Notes: generated by a model from the sequence alone, not told the origin. A stretch of DNA of 44,884 nucleotides from JAVBME01 sp031552765 (GCA_031552765.1 JAVBME010000021.1:1-44884); one strand, 5' to 3'; counted from the stretch's first letter, positions 32,251 through 40,445 are shown. Program-made: numbers and translations.

Positions 32251-35200
32251 CTACTCCTCGATTTCTTCATCCAGGTCGTCAAAACCCAGGTCAGCCTTAC
32301 CGCGGCGTCCGCGCGGCATATCATCATCCGAAGTTTCGCCGTCAAACTCAGCGTCTTCCACATATTCGCCATCGCCGTCTTCAATATGCATAGCGTCAGG
32401 ACTGGCCCCGGCCGCCGGCACGCCGCCGTCGGCTGATATCCCCAGATCGCGCGCGGCGTCGGAAATGTCGTCATCCGAATCACGGATAGGTATTTCTTCC
32501 GAGTCTTCGTCCAGCACCTTGATATCAAGGCCGATACTTTGCAGCTCTTTGATAAGCACTTTGAAGGATTCGGGAACGCCAGGCTCAGGAACGTTCTCAC
32601 CCTTGACGATGGATTCGTAGGTCTTGACGCGGCCCACCACGTCGTCTGACTTGACGGTCAGCAGTTCCTGCAAAGTGTAGGCGGCGCCGTAAGCTTCCAG
32701 CGCCCATACTTCCATCTCGCCAAACCTCTGTCCGCCGAACTGCGCTTTACCGCCCAAAGGCTGCTGGGTAACCAGCGAGTATGGACCGGTAGAACGGGCG
32801 TGTATCTTATCATCGACCAAGTGATGCAGTTTGAGCATATATACATAGCCGACAGTTACTTTGTTGTCAAAAGGCTCGCCGGTGCGGCCGTCATAAAGGA
32901 CGGTCTTGCCGTCGTCATCAAGGCCGGCCAGGTCAAGCGTACGGAAAATGTCCTCCTCGCTCGCCCCGTCGAAGACCGGCGTCGCCATTTGCACACCGGC
33001 TTTGCCGGGTTTAGGCAGACCGTACTGCTTGTTGTCGTAGCCCATTTCATTAAGGCGTTTAGCCAGATCGCCCGGCTTGCCGCTGTTGATCTTCATGCCG
33101 ATAGCGGCGGCCGCCCAGCCAAGATGGGCTTCCAGTATCTGGCCGATATTCATACGGCTCGGAACGCCTAAAGGATTGAGTACGATCTGCACCGGACGTC
33201 CGTCCGGCAGGAAAGGCATATCTTCACAAGGCATTATGCGCGACACTACGCCTTTATTACCGTGGCGGCCGGCCATTTTATCGCCTTCGGAGATTTTTCT
33301 TTTTTGGGCGATATACACGCGCACCTGCTCGTTAACGCCGGGGGACAGTTCGTCGCCGTTTTCCCGGCTGAACACCTTGACGTTGACGATCTTGCCCGCC
33401 TCGCCATGCGGTACGCGGAGCGAAGTATCGCGCACTTCACGCGCTTTTTCACCGAATATAGCGCGCAGCAAGCGCTCTTCCGCCGTCAGCTCGGTCTCGC
33501 CTTTAGGCGTGACTTTGCCGACCAGGATGTCGCCCGGGCGCACTTCCGCGCCGATGCGGATGATGCCGCGGTCATCGAGGTCTTTCAACGCTTCTTCCGA
33601 TACGTTCGGTATGTCGCAGGTGATCTCTTCGGCGCCCAGCTTGGTATCGCGGGCGTCGCATTCGTATTCTTCTATGTGGATAGAGGTAAATACATCTTCT
33701 TTTACCAGGTCTTCATTCAAAAGAATAGCGTCTTCGTAGTTGTAACCTTCCCACGGCATATAAGCGACTATTACGTTATAGCCGAGTGACAGTTCGCCGC
33801 CGCTGGTAGCCGGCCCGTCGGCCAGCACTTCATTTTTCTCTACCCGGTCGCCTTTGTCGACGATCGGCCGCTGGTTGATACAGGTGCCCTGATTGGAGCG
33901 CTTAAATTTCAAAAGCTTGTAGCTATCTACAGCTCCTTTATCCGTACGCACCTTTATTTCGTCGCCGGTAACTTTTTCTACTGTACCGGCGTTTTTCGCC
34001 AGCACGCATACGCCGGAATCCACCGCCGCTTTATACTCTATACCGGTACCGACGATCGGCGCCTGCGTCCTAAGGAGCGGCACGGCCTGGCGCTGCATGT
34101 TCGCGCCCATCAGAGCGCGGTTGGCATCGTCGTTTTCCAAAAATGGTATGAGCGCAGTCGCGATAGACACTACCTGCTTAGGCGAAACGTCCATATAGTC
34201 GACCTGTTCGGGCGGCACGACCAGTATTTCATGACGGTAACGCACAGTTACCTGGTCTTCTGCAAACCAGCCGTCTTCGCGCAAACGCTCGTTGGCCTGG
34301 GCGCAAATATATTCGTCTTCTTCGTCAGCCGTCAGGTAGACAACTTCTTCGCTGACCTTCTTGTTGACCTTGTCCACCTTGCGATAAGGCGTTTCCATAA
34401 AGCCAAACTCGTTGACAATGGCAAAAGTGGAAAGAGAGCCGATAAGTCCGATATTCGGTCCTTCCGGCGTTTCTATCGGACACATGCGGCCATAGTGGGA
34501 ATGGTGAACGTCACGCACTTCAAAACCGGCGCGTTCACGACTGAGGCCGCCGGGGCCGAGAGCCGACAGACGGCGTTTATGCGTCAGCTCGCCCAGCGGG
34601 TTGGTCTGGTCCATAAACTGCGACAGCTGGCTGGAGCCAAAAAATTCTTTTATCGCCGCCACTACCGGGCGGATATTGATCAGAGCCTGCGGCGTGATCA
34701 CTTCGGTATCCTGGATAGTCATACGTTCCTTAACTACCCGCTCCATACGCGCCAGGCCGATACGGAACTGGTTTTGCATGAGCTCGCCTACACTGCGCAA
34801 ACGGCGGTTGCCCAAATGGTCGATATCGTCGGCGTTGCCGACGCCGTCCATCAAATTCAAAAGATAGCTGAACGCGGCATAAATATCATTGACCGTGACC
34901 GTGCGGCGGTTTATCGGGTATTCGCCAGCGGCGACCACCTTTACCACTTTTTCGCCCACTTTTATTTTTATTTCTTTCAGGTCTTCCCCGGCAAACACTC
35001 CGCTGGCAGCGACTTTATCCAGCCATTCGGCCGTCATATAAGTGCCTTCCGGCGCGATTATCTCGCCGGTGCTCTTATCTACTATCGCCTCGGCCAGTGT
35101 ATGGCCGGAGATGCGGCGGCGCCAGCCGAGTTTCTTGCCCAGCTTGTAACGTCCGACTTTTGCCAGATCATAGCGTTTGGGATCAAAAAATGTAGATTCT

Positions 35201-35958
35201 ATCAATTGCAAAGCATTTTCCACCGTCGGCGGCTCGCCGGGGCGCAAGCGCTTGTACAGCTCTATCAAGGTTTCGTCGCGCGTCGAAGTATTGTCTCTCT
35301 CCAGAGTATTTTGGACGCGCGGGTCTTCACCAAACAGGTCGATGATGGCAGGGTTTGTACCCAAGCCCAAAGCGCGCAGCAATACCGTGGCCGGCAATTT
35401 CCTCGTACGGTCCACGCGCGCGTAAATGACGTCATTGACGTCTGTTTCAAACTCTATCCAGGCGCCGCGGTTTGGTATTACGGTAGTGCCGTAAAGTATC
35501 TTGCCGCTGGCGTCCATCGTTTCATTATAATAAACGCCCGGAGAGCGCACTAACTGGCTGACGATGACACGCTCGGCGCCGTTGATGATGAAAGTGCCGG
35601 TATCGGTCATAAGCGGGAAATCGCCCATAAACACCTTGGACTCTTTTATCTCGCCTGTTTCCTTATAAAGGAGGCGCACATTGACATTGAGCGGCACGGA
35701 AAAACTCGCGTCGCGCTCTTTGCACTCCTCCACGCTGTATTTGGGCTCGCCCATAGTAAAACCTTCGAAAGTAAGTTCAAGATTGCCCGTAAAATCCTTT
35801 ATCGGGGAAATATCCTGGAAGGTCTCTTGCAAACCTTCGTCCAGGAACCATTTATATGAATTCTTCTGGATGGCCAGCAGGTTCGGCATTTCCAAAACTT
35901 CATTGATGCGCGAATAGCTGTACCTGGTTCTTTTACCAACCGGAACCGGTTTGAACAT
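32251..35958 (-). CDS. rpoB: RNA polymerase beta subunit
   Basis: Beta (1235 aa) is complete, from FKPVPVGKRTRYSYSRINEV to an acidic C-terminal tail. The rifampicin pocket reads SQLSQFMDQTNPLGELTHKR then RLSALGPGGLSRERAGFEV, with Asp, His and Ser at the main resistance positions wild type. The acidic tail (about residues 1160-1235, rich in D and E) is longer than in Escherichia coli. It has its own promoter at 36275-36303 rather than reading through from rplL. Confidence 0.98.
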   Translation of the reverse strand: MFKPVPVGKRTRYSYSRINEVLEMPNLLAIQKNSYKWFLDEGLQETFQDISPIKDFTGNLELTFEGFTMGEPKYSVEECKERDASFSVPLNVNVRLLYKETGEIKESKVFMGDFPLMTDTGTFIINGAERVIVSQLVRSPGVYYNETMDASGKILYGTTVIPNRGAWIEFETDVNDVIYARVDRTRKLPATVLLRALGLGTNPAIIDLFGEDPRVQNTLERDNTSTRDETLIELYKRLRPGEPPTVENALQLIESTFFDPKRYDLAKVGRYKLGKKLGWRRRISGHTLAEAIVDKSTGEIIAPEGTYMTAEWLDKVAASGVFAGEDLKEIKIKVGEKVVKVVAAGEYPINRRTVTVNDIYAAFSYLLNLMDGVGNADDIDHLGNRRLRSVGELMQNQFRIGLARMERVVKERMTIQDTEVITPQALINIRPVVAAIKEFFGSSQLSQFMDQTNPLGELTHKRRLSALGPGGLSRERAGFEVRDVHHSHYGRMCPIETPEGPNIGLIGSLSTFAIVNEFGFMETPYRKVDKVNKKVSEEVVYLTADEEDEYICAQANERLREDGWFAEDQVTVRYRHEILVVPPEQVDYMDVSPKQVVSIATALIPFLENDDANRALMGANMQRQAVPLLRTQAPIVGTGIEYKAAVDSGVCVLAKNAGTVEKVTGDEIKVRTDKGAVDSYKLLKFKRSNQGTCINQRPIVDKGDRVEKNEVLADGPATSGGELSLGYNVIVAYMPWEGYNYEDAILLNEDLVKEDVFTSIHIEEYECDARDTKLGAEEITCDIPNVSEEALKDLDDRGIIRIGAEVRPGDILVGKVTPKGETELTAEERLLRAIFGEKAREVRDTSLRVPHGEAGKIVNVKVFSRENGDELSPGVNEQVRVYIAQKRKISEGDKMAGRHGNKGVVSRIMPCEDMPFLPDGRPVQIVLNPLGVPSRMNIGQILEAHLGWAAAAIGMKINSGKPGDLAKRLNEMGYDNKQYGLPKPGKAGVQMATPVFDGASEEDIFRTLDLAGLDDDGKTVLYDGRTGEPFDNKVTVGYVYMLKLHHLVDDKIHARSTGPYSLVTQQPLGGKAQFGGQRFGEMEVWALEAYGAAYTLQELLTVKSDDVVGRVKTYESIVKGENVPEPGVPESFKVLIKELQSIGLDIKVLDEDSEEIPIRDSDDDISDAARDLGISADGGVPAAGASPDAMHIEDGDGEYVEDAEFDGETSDDDMPRGRRGKADLGFDDLDEEIEE

Positions 35959-36120
35959 CTAGCTCCTCACTCCTTAATTTTTTTACCGTAGTTTCCCATA
36001 TTTTCCAGCCACCACCGGACCTGGCGCCGTTAACAGTAAAGCGCCGCCCCTCGGCAGGAAAATATTTTTAAAAATTTGTTCACCCCGCACCGCGCGGCGG
36101 CAGAAAAAATCTTTCAAAGA

Positions 36121-36165
36121 AAACAAAAATAGCAGGCCGCATCTTACGACGCCCTGTTACCTGCT
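36121..36165 (-). terminator. Attenuator-like terminator in the rpoB leader
   Basis: About 100 nt into the rpoB transcript, AGCAGG...CCTGCT encloses an inner GCGTC/GATGC stem with a GTAA loop, followed by ATTTTTGTTTTC. It looks like an intrinsic terminator before rpoB, so some antitermination or read-through step is likely. The stop of a possible 17-codon leader ORF lies in its loop. Confidence 0.55.
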
Positions 36166-36197
36166 TTAGTTTTGATGAAAAAACATTCATCCTCCAT
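36144..36197 (-). CDS. Possible leader peptide ahead of rpoB
   Basis: ATG at 36197 opens a 17-codon frame (MEDECFFIKTKAGNRAS) that ends with TAA inside the loop of the terminator-like hairpin. A shorter frame (MFFHQN) has a better-placed GGAGG site. Translation of either could control whether the hairpin forms. No homologue is known to me; it may be chance. Confidence 0.25.
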   Translation of the reverse strand: MEDECFFIKTKAGNRAS

Positions 36198-36252
36198 TAT
36201 GACCAGCCGCGAGCCCCAACCACTGAGCCCCCGCGCCTTTTGTCCAAGTCAT

Positions 36253-36269
36253 ATTACCATACTGGTAAT
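36253..36269. promoter_or_regulatory. Palindrome at the rpoB start point, possible operator
   Basis: ATTACCA TAC TGGTAAT is a perfect 7-3-7 palindrome lying over the predicted +1 of the rpoB promoter, in the region shared with the divergent plus-strand operon. A repressor dimer bound here would block rpoB initiation; alternatively it may make a small 5' hairpin on the mRNA. Confidence 0.4.
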
Positions 36270-36274
36270 TAAGA

Positions 36275-36303
36275 ATTTTATCACAAATGTAAAATATCGT
36301 CAA
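36275..36303 (-). promoter_or_regulatory. Sigma-A promoter of rpoB-rpoC
   Basis: TTGACG (36298-36303), 17 nt, TAAAAT (36275-36280) on the minus strand, close to consensus. It gives a leader of about 310 nt ahead of rpoB. The separate promoter fits the break between rplL and rpoB. Confidence 0.85.
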
Positions 36304-36325
36304 GAGAGCTATTCATATTCCCAGT

Positions 36326-36354
36326 TTGCCACCTCCTGTTTCTTTTTACATTAT
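36326..36354 (+). promoter_or_regulatory. Possible promoter of the DUF362-S58 pair
   Basis: On the plus strand TTGCCA (36326-36331) and CATTAT (36349-36354) are 17 nt apart; TTATAT at 19 nt is an alternative -10. It is divergent from the rpoB promoter. Downstream, a perfect inverted repeat CAGCTTA-7-TAAGCTG (36387-36407) lies between it and the start codon. Confidence 0.4.
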
Positions 36355-36386
36355 ATATCAACAGGCCAATATTTACATTGCCAAAA

Positions 36387-36407
36387 CAGCTTATCCGTAT
36401 TAAGCTG
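36387..36407 (+). promoter_or_regulatory. Inverted repeat in the DUF362 leader
   Basis: CAGCTTA and TAAGCTG are perfect 7-bp arms 7 nt apart, about 33 nt ahead of the GTG start. It may be an operator or a small RNA hairpin. Evidence is symmetry and position only. Confidence 0.3.
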
Positions 36408-36439
36408 AACTTACAAAACCTGTAAAGGAGTGAAATGCC

Positions 36440-37444
36440 GTGCAGGAAAAAGTAAATGCCCCTTCCCGGCCGCTTTGTTTCCGCAACAAATCCGGCACAT
36501 TATTGATCATGTTTTTCCTCGCCGCAGCATTGGTCAGCCAGGGCTGCGCCGCCCAAGTCCCTAAAGAAAAACCACAGGAAAGCAAACCGGTCGTGGCTGC
36601 GACGGCCACACCTGAAGTTTTCATGACCACAGACATCAGCGGCGCCGGCCTTATGAAAGTATATGACAAAGTAAAAACGCCGATAAGCGGCAAAGTGGCT
36701 ATAAAACTGCATATGGGCGAACGCGGCAATACCAACTACATCCCGCCCGCTCTCGTTAAAGAACTCGCCCTCATGACTAAAGGCGCTTTTGTCGACAGCA
36801 ACGTCATGTACGGCGGCGCGCGTTCTACTACGGCCGGCCACCTGGAGGTCGCCAAAGAACATGGCTTTACCTTCGCTCCGGTAGATATACTGGATGCCGA
36901 CGGCGAAATAAAACTGCCGGTAAAGGGCGGCCTCCAGCTACAGGAAGCTTTGCTCGGCTCGCACATCATGAATTATGATTCCATCGTAGTAGTCTCCCAC
37001 TTCAAAGGCCATGCCCTGGCCGGTTTTGGCGGCGCTTTTAAAAATGTTGCCGTCGGCATAGCTTCACCTAACGGCAAGCGCGCCATACATAGCGGCGGTT
37101 TCCAGTCGGGTACGGCCTTTTTGGAGCGGGTTGCGGATTATTTTAAGGCAGTAGCCGACTCTCATCCCGGCAAGATAGTATATATCAATGTCCTCAACAA
37201 CCTATCTGTAGACTGTGACTGCGACGGCAACGCCGCCCACCCGTCCATGCCCGACATCGGCATACTTGCTTCGACCGACCCGGTGGCCCTCGAAAAAGCC
37301 AGCCTTGACCTTATTTACAGCCGTCCCAAAGAAGAAAGCAGGCACCTTGTCGAACGGATAGAAACCAAAAACGGCAAACATCAAATAGAAGCTGCGGAAA
37401 AATTAAAACTTGGCAGCAGCAAATACAAGTTGGTGAAAATATGA
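36440..37444 (+). CDS. DUF362-domain exported protein, possible lipoprotein
   Basis: A 334-residue DUF362 protein whose biochemical role is not known. The N-terminus has a charged start and a hydrophobic stretch (LIMFFLAAALVSQGC) ending in Cys, so an exported lipoprotein is possible, though SQG before the Cys is a poor lipobox. The core has the DUF362 pattern: KVAIKLHMGERGNTNYIPP, VVVSHFKGHALAGFGGAFKN, and CDCDGNAAHPSMPDIG. There is no ferredoxin part. GTG at 36440 lies 9 nt after AAGGAG; an out-of-frame ATG 5 nt before it gives only a six-codon frame. It overlaps the next gene by 4 nt. Confidence 0.85.
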   Translation: MQEKVNAPSRPLCFRNKSGTLLIMFFLAAALVSQGCAAQVPKEKPQESKPVVAATATPEVFMTTDISGAGLMKVYDKVKTPISGKVAIKLHMGERGNTNYIPPALVKELALMTKGAFVDSNVMYGGARSTTAGHLEVAKEHGFTFAPVDILDADGEIKLPVKGGLQLQEALLGSHIMNYDSIVVVSHFKGHALAGFGGAFKNVAVGIASPNGKRAIHSGGFQSGTAFLERVADYFKAVADSHPGKIVYINVLNNLSVDCDCDGNAAHPSMPDIGILASTDPVALEKASLDLIYSRPKEESRHLVERIETKNGKHQIEAAEKLKLGSSKYKLVKI

Positions 37445-38403
37445 TGCGTGAGATAGCTTTCACTTCTATAAAAAATATGATGACCGGCCATGCCCAAGAC
37501 GAAACAGGAGGTACCGGCTGCACCGTTATAATATTCCCCACAGGCGCTCCAGCCGGTATAGATATCCGTGGCGGCGGTCCGGCCTCACGGGAAAGTGCGC
37601 TTCTTTCCCCTCTGTCCCACGCCGAAGCCATACACGCGATATTCTTTTCCGGCGGCAGCGCCTTTGGCCTTGATGCCGCCGGCGGCGTAATGAAATACCT
37701 CGAGGAAAAAGATATTGGCTTCAAAACCGGCATAGCCACTATCCCGCTGGTAGCTGCCTCCTGTATTTTCGACCTGGTCGTCGGTTCGCCCAAAGCCCGC
37801 CCGGATGCGGCCATGGCCTATGCCGCCTGCCTGGAGGCGGAAAAAAATGCTTTCGGCCAGGGCAACGTGGGCGCCGGCGCCGGCGCGACAGTCGGTAAAT
37901 ACAATAAATCGCCATTTATGATGAAATCCGGCCTAGGTACTTATGCCGTAGAAACGGGAGGGTTGCAAGTAGGCGCACTGGCCGTAGTAAACGCGGTAGG
38001 CGATGTTTACGAAAACGGCCGGATAATCGCCGGCATGCTCAATAAAGAAGCTAACGCATTCGCCAATACAGAACATATCATGTTTGACGAATGTACGCAA
38101 AACAAAGGCCTGTTCTCCGGCAATACCACACTGGTCGCAGTTGTAACCAACGCGGCTTTCAATAAAACGCAGCTAACTAAAATCGCCGGCATGGCGCAAA
38201 ACGGCATGGCGCGCGCTATTTCTCCCGTGCATACCATGGCGGACGGCGATAGTGCATACGCCATGAGCGTTGGTCAGATGGCTGCCGACATCAATGCTGT
38301 CGGTACACTGGCCGCCCGGGTGACGGAGCGCGCGATAATAAACGCCGTCAAAGCGGCGGCGCCGGCTTACGGACTGAAAACAGCAGGTTGCTTTAATAAA
38401 TAA
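37441..38403 (+). CDS. Family S58 (P1/DmpA, NylC-like) self-cleaving hydrolase
   Basis: Members are Ntn-type amidases that cleave themselves to free a catalytic Ser or Thr; known ones include DmpA aminopeptidase and NylC nylon-oligomer hydrolase. GGTGCTVIIFPTGAPAGIDI, RGGGPASRE and FFSGGSAFGLDAAGGVM are family motifs. The probable cleavage site is Asn228-Thr229 in GN/TTLVAVVTNA, matching NylC. There is no signal peptide, so it acts in the cytoplasm. The ATG overlaps the DUF362 stop (ATGA), giving coupled translation. The substrate is unknown. A shared strong terminator follows. Confidence 0.9.
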   Translation: MMREIAFTSIKNMMTGHAQDETGGTGCTVIIFPTGAPAGIDIRGGGPASRESALLSPLSHAEAIHAIFFSGGSAFGLDAAGGVMKYLEEKDIGFKTGIATIPLVAASCIFDLVVGSPKARPDAAMAYAACLEAEKNAFGQGNVGAGAGATVGKYNKSPFMMKSGLGTYAVETGGLQVGALAVVNAVGDVYENGRIIAGMLNKEANAFANTEHIMFDECTQNKGLFSGNTTLVAVVTNAAFNKTQLTKIAGMAQNGMARAISPVHTMADGDSAYAMSVGQMAADINAVGTLAARVTERAIINAVKAAAPAYGLKTAGCFNK

Positions 38404-38438
38404 CCAAGGGCCGCTTAGCGGCCCTTGGTTATTTATTA
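38395..38438. terminator. Bidirectional terminator between S58 and AIM24 genes
   Basis: AATAACCAAGGGCCGC and GCGGCCCTTGGTTATT are a perfect inverted repeat around TTAG, flanked by A on the left and T on the right. It lies between converging genes and includes the S58 stop codon. Confidence 0.92.
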
Positions 38439-38441
38439 AAG

Positions 38442-39137
38442 TTATTTAGATGCTATGAACGGGCTTATCAGTTCCGCCAAGTAAGAAAGATTCCTGGTCT
38501 GTATCAGCAGTTTTCCCCTGCCGACAAATTCGTTGACCAAACCTTCGCTGGTCTTAAAACCAAAAGTGCCGGAAGCGGCTTTTATGTTATAAGACAATGT
38601 GCTGTGCCAGGCCACGACATGATCGTTGTCAACTATAAACGGACGCGAACCGTCAAGATCGATCTCTACGATATCGCCAAAAGCGCTAACCAACATATCG
38701 CCCTGACCATCGCTCTCCATAATAAACAACCCGCCCGTACCGGCAAACAAGGCTTTGGTCACAGACTGCCTCTTCATGTTATAAGTGACGCTGTTATCGC
38801 AAGCCAGAAAGCAACCATCGTTGATGCACCATTTTTCAGCGCCTACAGTTAGTTTCCGGATAGCGCCGATAGAGCCGGGAGCTATGGCTATCTCACCGTC
38901 GGCCGCAGTACCTTTAGCTGTAGTGATAAAAAAACCTTCGCCGCTCACTACAGATTTGGCCGCCGCTTTCAAGAGGCCGCCCAGGCCGCCGCCACCGCCG
39001 CTGTTCATCTTCCCTTCCAGTGCTATTTTACCATTGTGGTAAACCATGGAACCGCCTTCGATTTTGATTTCTTCACCTGCATTTAACTTTACAAGAACTA
39101 ACGGGAACGCGCCTTCGTTTGACAATTGGAAATTCAT
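38442..39137 (-). CDS. AIM24/TIGR00266-family protein
   Basis: A 231-residue beta-rich protein of the AIM24 family (also TIGR00266), named after a yeast mitochondrial protein; its bacterial role is not known. Family marks are AGEEIKIEGGSMVYHNG, the glycine run GGGGGLGG before SVVSGEGFF, DNSVTYNMKRQ, IVDNDHVVAWHSTL and FVGRGKLLIQTRN near the end. AGGAGA precedes the ATG. It has a promoter of its own and stands between rplL and the plus-strand pair, where rpoB would be expected. Confidence 0.9.
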   Translation of the reverse strand: MNFQLSNEGAFPLVLVKLNAGEEIKIEGGSMVYHNGKIALEGKMNSGGGGGLGGLLKAAAKSVVSGEGFFITTAKGTAADGEIAIAPGSIGAIRKLTVGAEKWCINDGCFLACDNSVTYNMKRQSVTKALFAGTGGLFIMESDGQGDMLVSAFGDIVEIDLDGSRPFIVDNDHVVAWHSTLSYNIKAASGTFGFKTSEGLVNEFVGRGKLLIQTRNLSYLAELISPFIASK

Positions 39138-39178
39138 AAAGGTCTCCTTTTGAGTATTAAATATTCAACAGCTTTTAA

Positions 39179-39207
39179 ATAATATAATATTTATTCTCAA
39201 TTGTCAA
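39179..39207 (-). promoter_or_regulatory. Sigma-A promoter of the AIM24 gene
   Basis: TTGACA (39202-39207), 17 nt, TATTAT (39179-39184) on the minus strand, just after the rplL terminator. The gene is therefore separate from the ribosomal operon. Confidence 0.75.
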
Positions 39208-39220
39208 TTATAGCCAAAGT

Positions 39221-39256
39221 CAAAATAAAAAACCAGCAGCCCTTAAGGCTGCCGGT
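39221..39256 (-). terminator. Intrinsic terminator of rplJ-rplL
   Basis: ACCGGCAGCC and GGCTGCTGGT form a 10-bp stem around CTTAAG-like bases, followed by TTTTTTATTTT on the minus strand. It ends the rplJL operon before the inserted genes, so rpoBC is not read from rplJ here. Confidence 0.92.
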
Positions 39257-39270
39257 CTGAGGTAACAAAC

Positions 39271-39639
39271 TTATTTTACTTCTACGCTAGCGCCTGCTTC
39301 TTCCAATTTTGCTTTCAGAGCATCGGCATCAGCTTTGGCGATTTTTTCTTTGATCGCCTTGGGAGCTCCGTCAACCAGGTCTTTGGCTTCTTTGAGGCCA
39401 AGGCCGGTAACTTCGCGTACTACTTTTATAACGTTGATTTTGCTGGCGCCAGCGTTAGCAAGGATGACGTCAAATTCGGTCTGCTCTTCAGCAGCGGCGG
39501 CGACCGGAGCGGCGGCAGCGGCTACAGCAACCGGAGCGGCGGCGGATACGCCAAATTTTTCTTCCATGGCTTTTACCAGTTCAGACAGTTCCAATACTGT
39601 CATTTGTTCAATCGCTTGAAGCATTTCTTCTTTAGTCAT
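39271..39639 (-). CDS. rplL: Ribosomal protein L7/L12 (50S stalk)
   Basis: L7/L12 (122 aa) forms the mobile stalk that recruits translation GTPases. The N-terminal dimer domain is KEEMLQAIEQMTVLELSELV, an Ala-rich hinge (AAPVAVAAAAAPVAAAAEE) follows, and the C-terminal domain has INVIKVVREVTGLGLKEAKD and VDGAPKAIKE. It lies 78 nt after rplJ and is followed by a terminator. Confidence 0.98.
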   Translation of the reverse strand: MTKEEMLQAIEQMTVLELSELVKAMEEKFGVSAAAPVAVAAAAAPVAAAAEEQTEFDVILANAGASKINVIKVVREVTGLGLKEAKDLVDGAPKAIKEKIAKADADALKAKLEEAGASVEVK

Positions 39640-39717
39640 TTATTTCTACCTCCAAATTTTGTCCGCACAAAGCGGTTCTCTTATATTTTAGTTTTGATCG
39701 GTGTTTTTAATACCCGC

Positions 39718-40251
39718 TTAAGCGGATTCTTTCTGCTTCCTGACTGCGTCCAGCGCACGTACAAAGCCGCTGAGCGTGCCGTGCAGAACATTGACAAAAC
39801 CGGTAACAGGAGCGTTCATACTGCCCATGAGTTTGGCCAAAAGGACTTCGCGCGGGGGCAGGTTGGCCAGCGTCTTAACGCCGTTAGCGTCAATCGCGAC
39901 GCCATCTACAACACCGGCTTTTATCTCGTAAGTTTTCAGCTTGCTATCCTTGATAAACTCCGAAATCAGTTTTGCGGGAGCGACGGCATCAGCAGTGGAA
40001 TAAGCCATAACAGTTAGGCCTTCCAAATATTTGTCCAACCCGTCAATGCCGGCTTCTTTGGCTGCTATACGGGTGAGAGTGTTTTTAACTACGCGGTACT
40101 GGACTCCAGCTTCGCGTGCTTTTCTCCTCAGCGCCGTATCCTGCGCCACAGTGATGCCGCGATAATCGGCGAACACCACGCCTTTGGCGGTTGTGAGTTC
40201 TTCTTTTATTTTTGCCACTTCAGCTTGCTTTTCCGGTCTGATTACTGCCAT
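39718..40251 (-). CDS. rplJ: Ribosomal protein L10 (50S stalk base)
   Basis: L10 (177 aa) anchors L7/L12 dimers to 23S rRNA and represses its own operon through the leader. It begins MAVIRPEKQAEVAKIKEELT; GVVFADYRGITVAQDTALRR, YRVVKNTLTRIAAKEAG and NLPPREVLLAKLMGSMNAP are conserved. The C-terminal helix binds L12. AAGGAGGTG lies just ahead of its ATG. Confidence 0.98.
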   Translation of the reverse strand: MAVIRPEKQAEVAKIKEELTTAKGVVFADYRGITVAQDTALRRKAREAGVQYRVVKNTLTRIAAKEAGIDGLDKYLEGLTVMAYSTADAVAPAKLISEFIKDSKLKTYEIKAGVVDGVAIDANGVKTLANLPPREVLLAKLMGSMNAPVTGFVNVLHGTLSGFVRALDAVRKQKESA

Positions 40252-40284
40252 AAAGTTACACCTCCTTTTTCCATGATAGGTACA

Positions 40285-40410
40285 GAAAAAGCCTCCAGCG
40301 ACGCCGGAGGCTGTGCATGCACAGTAAAAAACGTTTTAAAAACGCTTTAACTCCGACCTCGGCGGGCGACACTTGAGTGTCATTAACAGTTTCCTGCACC
40401 TGCTGTCTTT
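40285..40410 (-). promoter_or_regulatory. L10 leader RNA with terminator
   Basis: The leader from about 40410 contains AAAGACAGCAGGTGCAGG, a CAG-GAAA-CTG hairpin, GACACT/AGTGTC and CGCCCGCCGAGGTC, the recognisable pattern of the Bacillota L10 leader with its kink-turn-like core. It ends in a terminator (AGCCTCC...GGAGGCT then TTTTT, 40285-40312). In this family L10 (with L12) binding promotes termination, giving feedback on rplJL. Confidence 0.85.
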
Positions 40411-40416
40411 GGTCAT

Positions 40417-40445
40417 ATTATGCTATCGTCTTCCCTGGCTGGCAA
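40417..40445 (-). promoter_or_regulatory. Predicted promoter of rplJ-rplL
   Basis: TTGCCA (40440-40445), 17 nt, CATAAT (40417-40422) on the minus strand; five of six bases match at each box. The -35 box is part of the terminal hairpin of repeat copy B. It starts transcription at the L10 leader. Confidence 0.6.

Noticed and set aside
34231..35553. Long plus-strand open frame opposite rpoB (440 codons)
   Set aside because: It lies wholly antisense to the conserved rpoB frame, has no recognisable domain and arises from codon bias of the real gene. The same holds for long frames opposite tuf (23338-24351), rpoC (28634-29584) and fusA (25832-26512).
36435..36455. ATG at 36435 as start of the DUF362 gene
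   Set aside because: It is out of frame with the gene and reaches a stop after six codons; GTG at 36440 is in frame with better spacing from AAGGAG.
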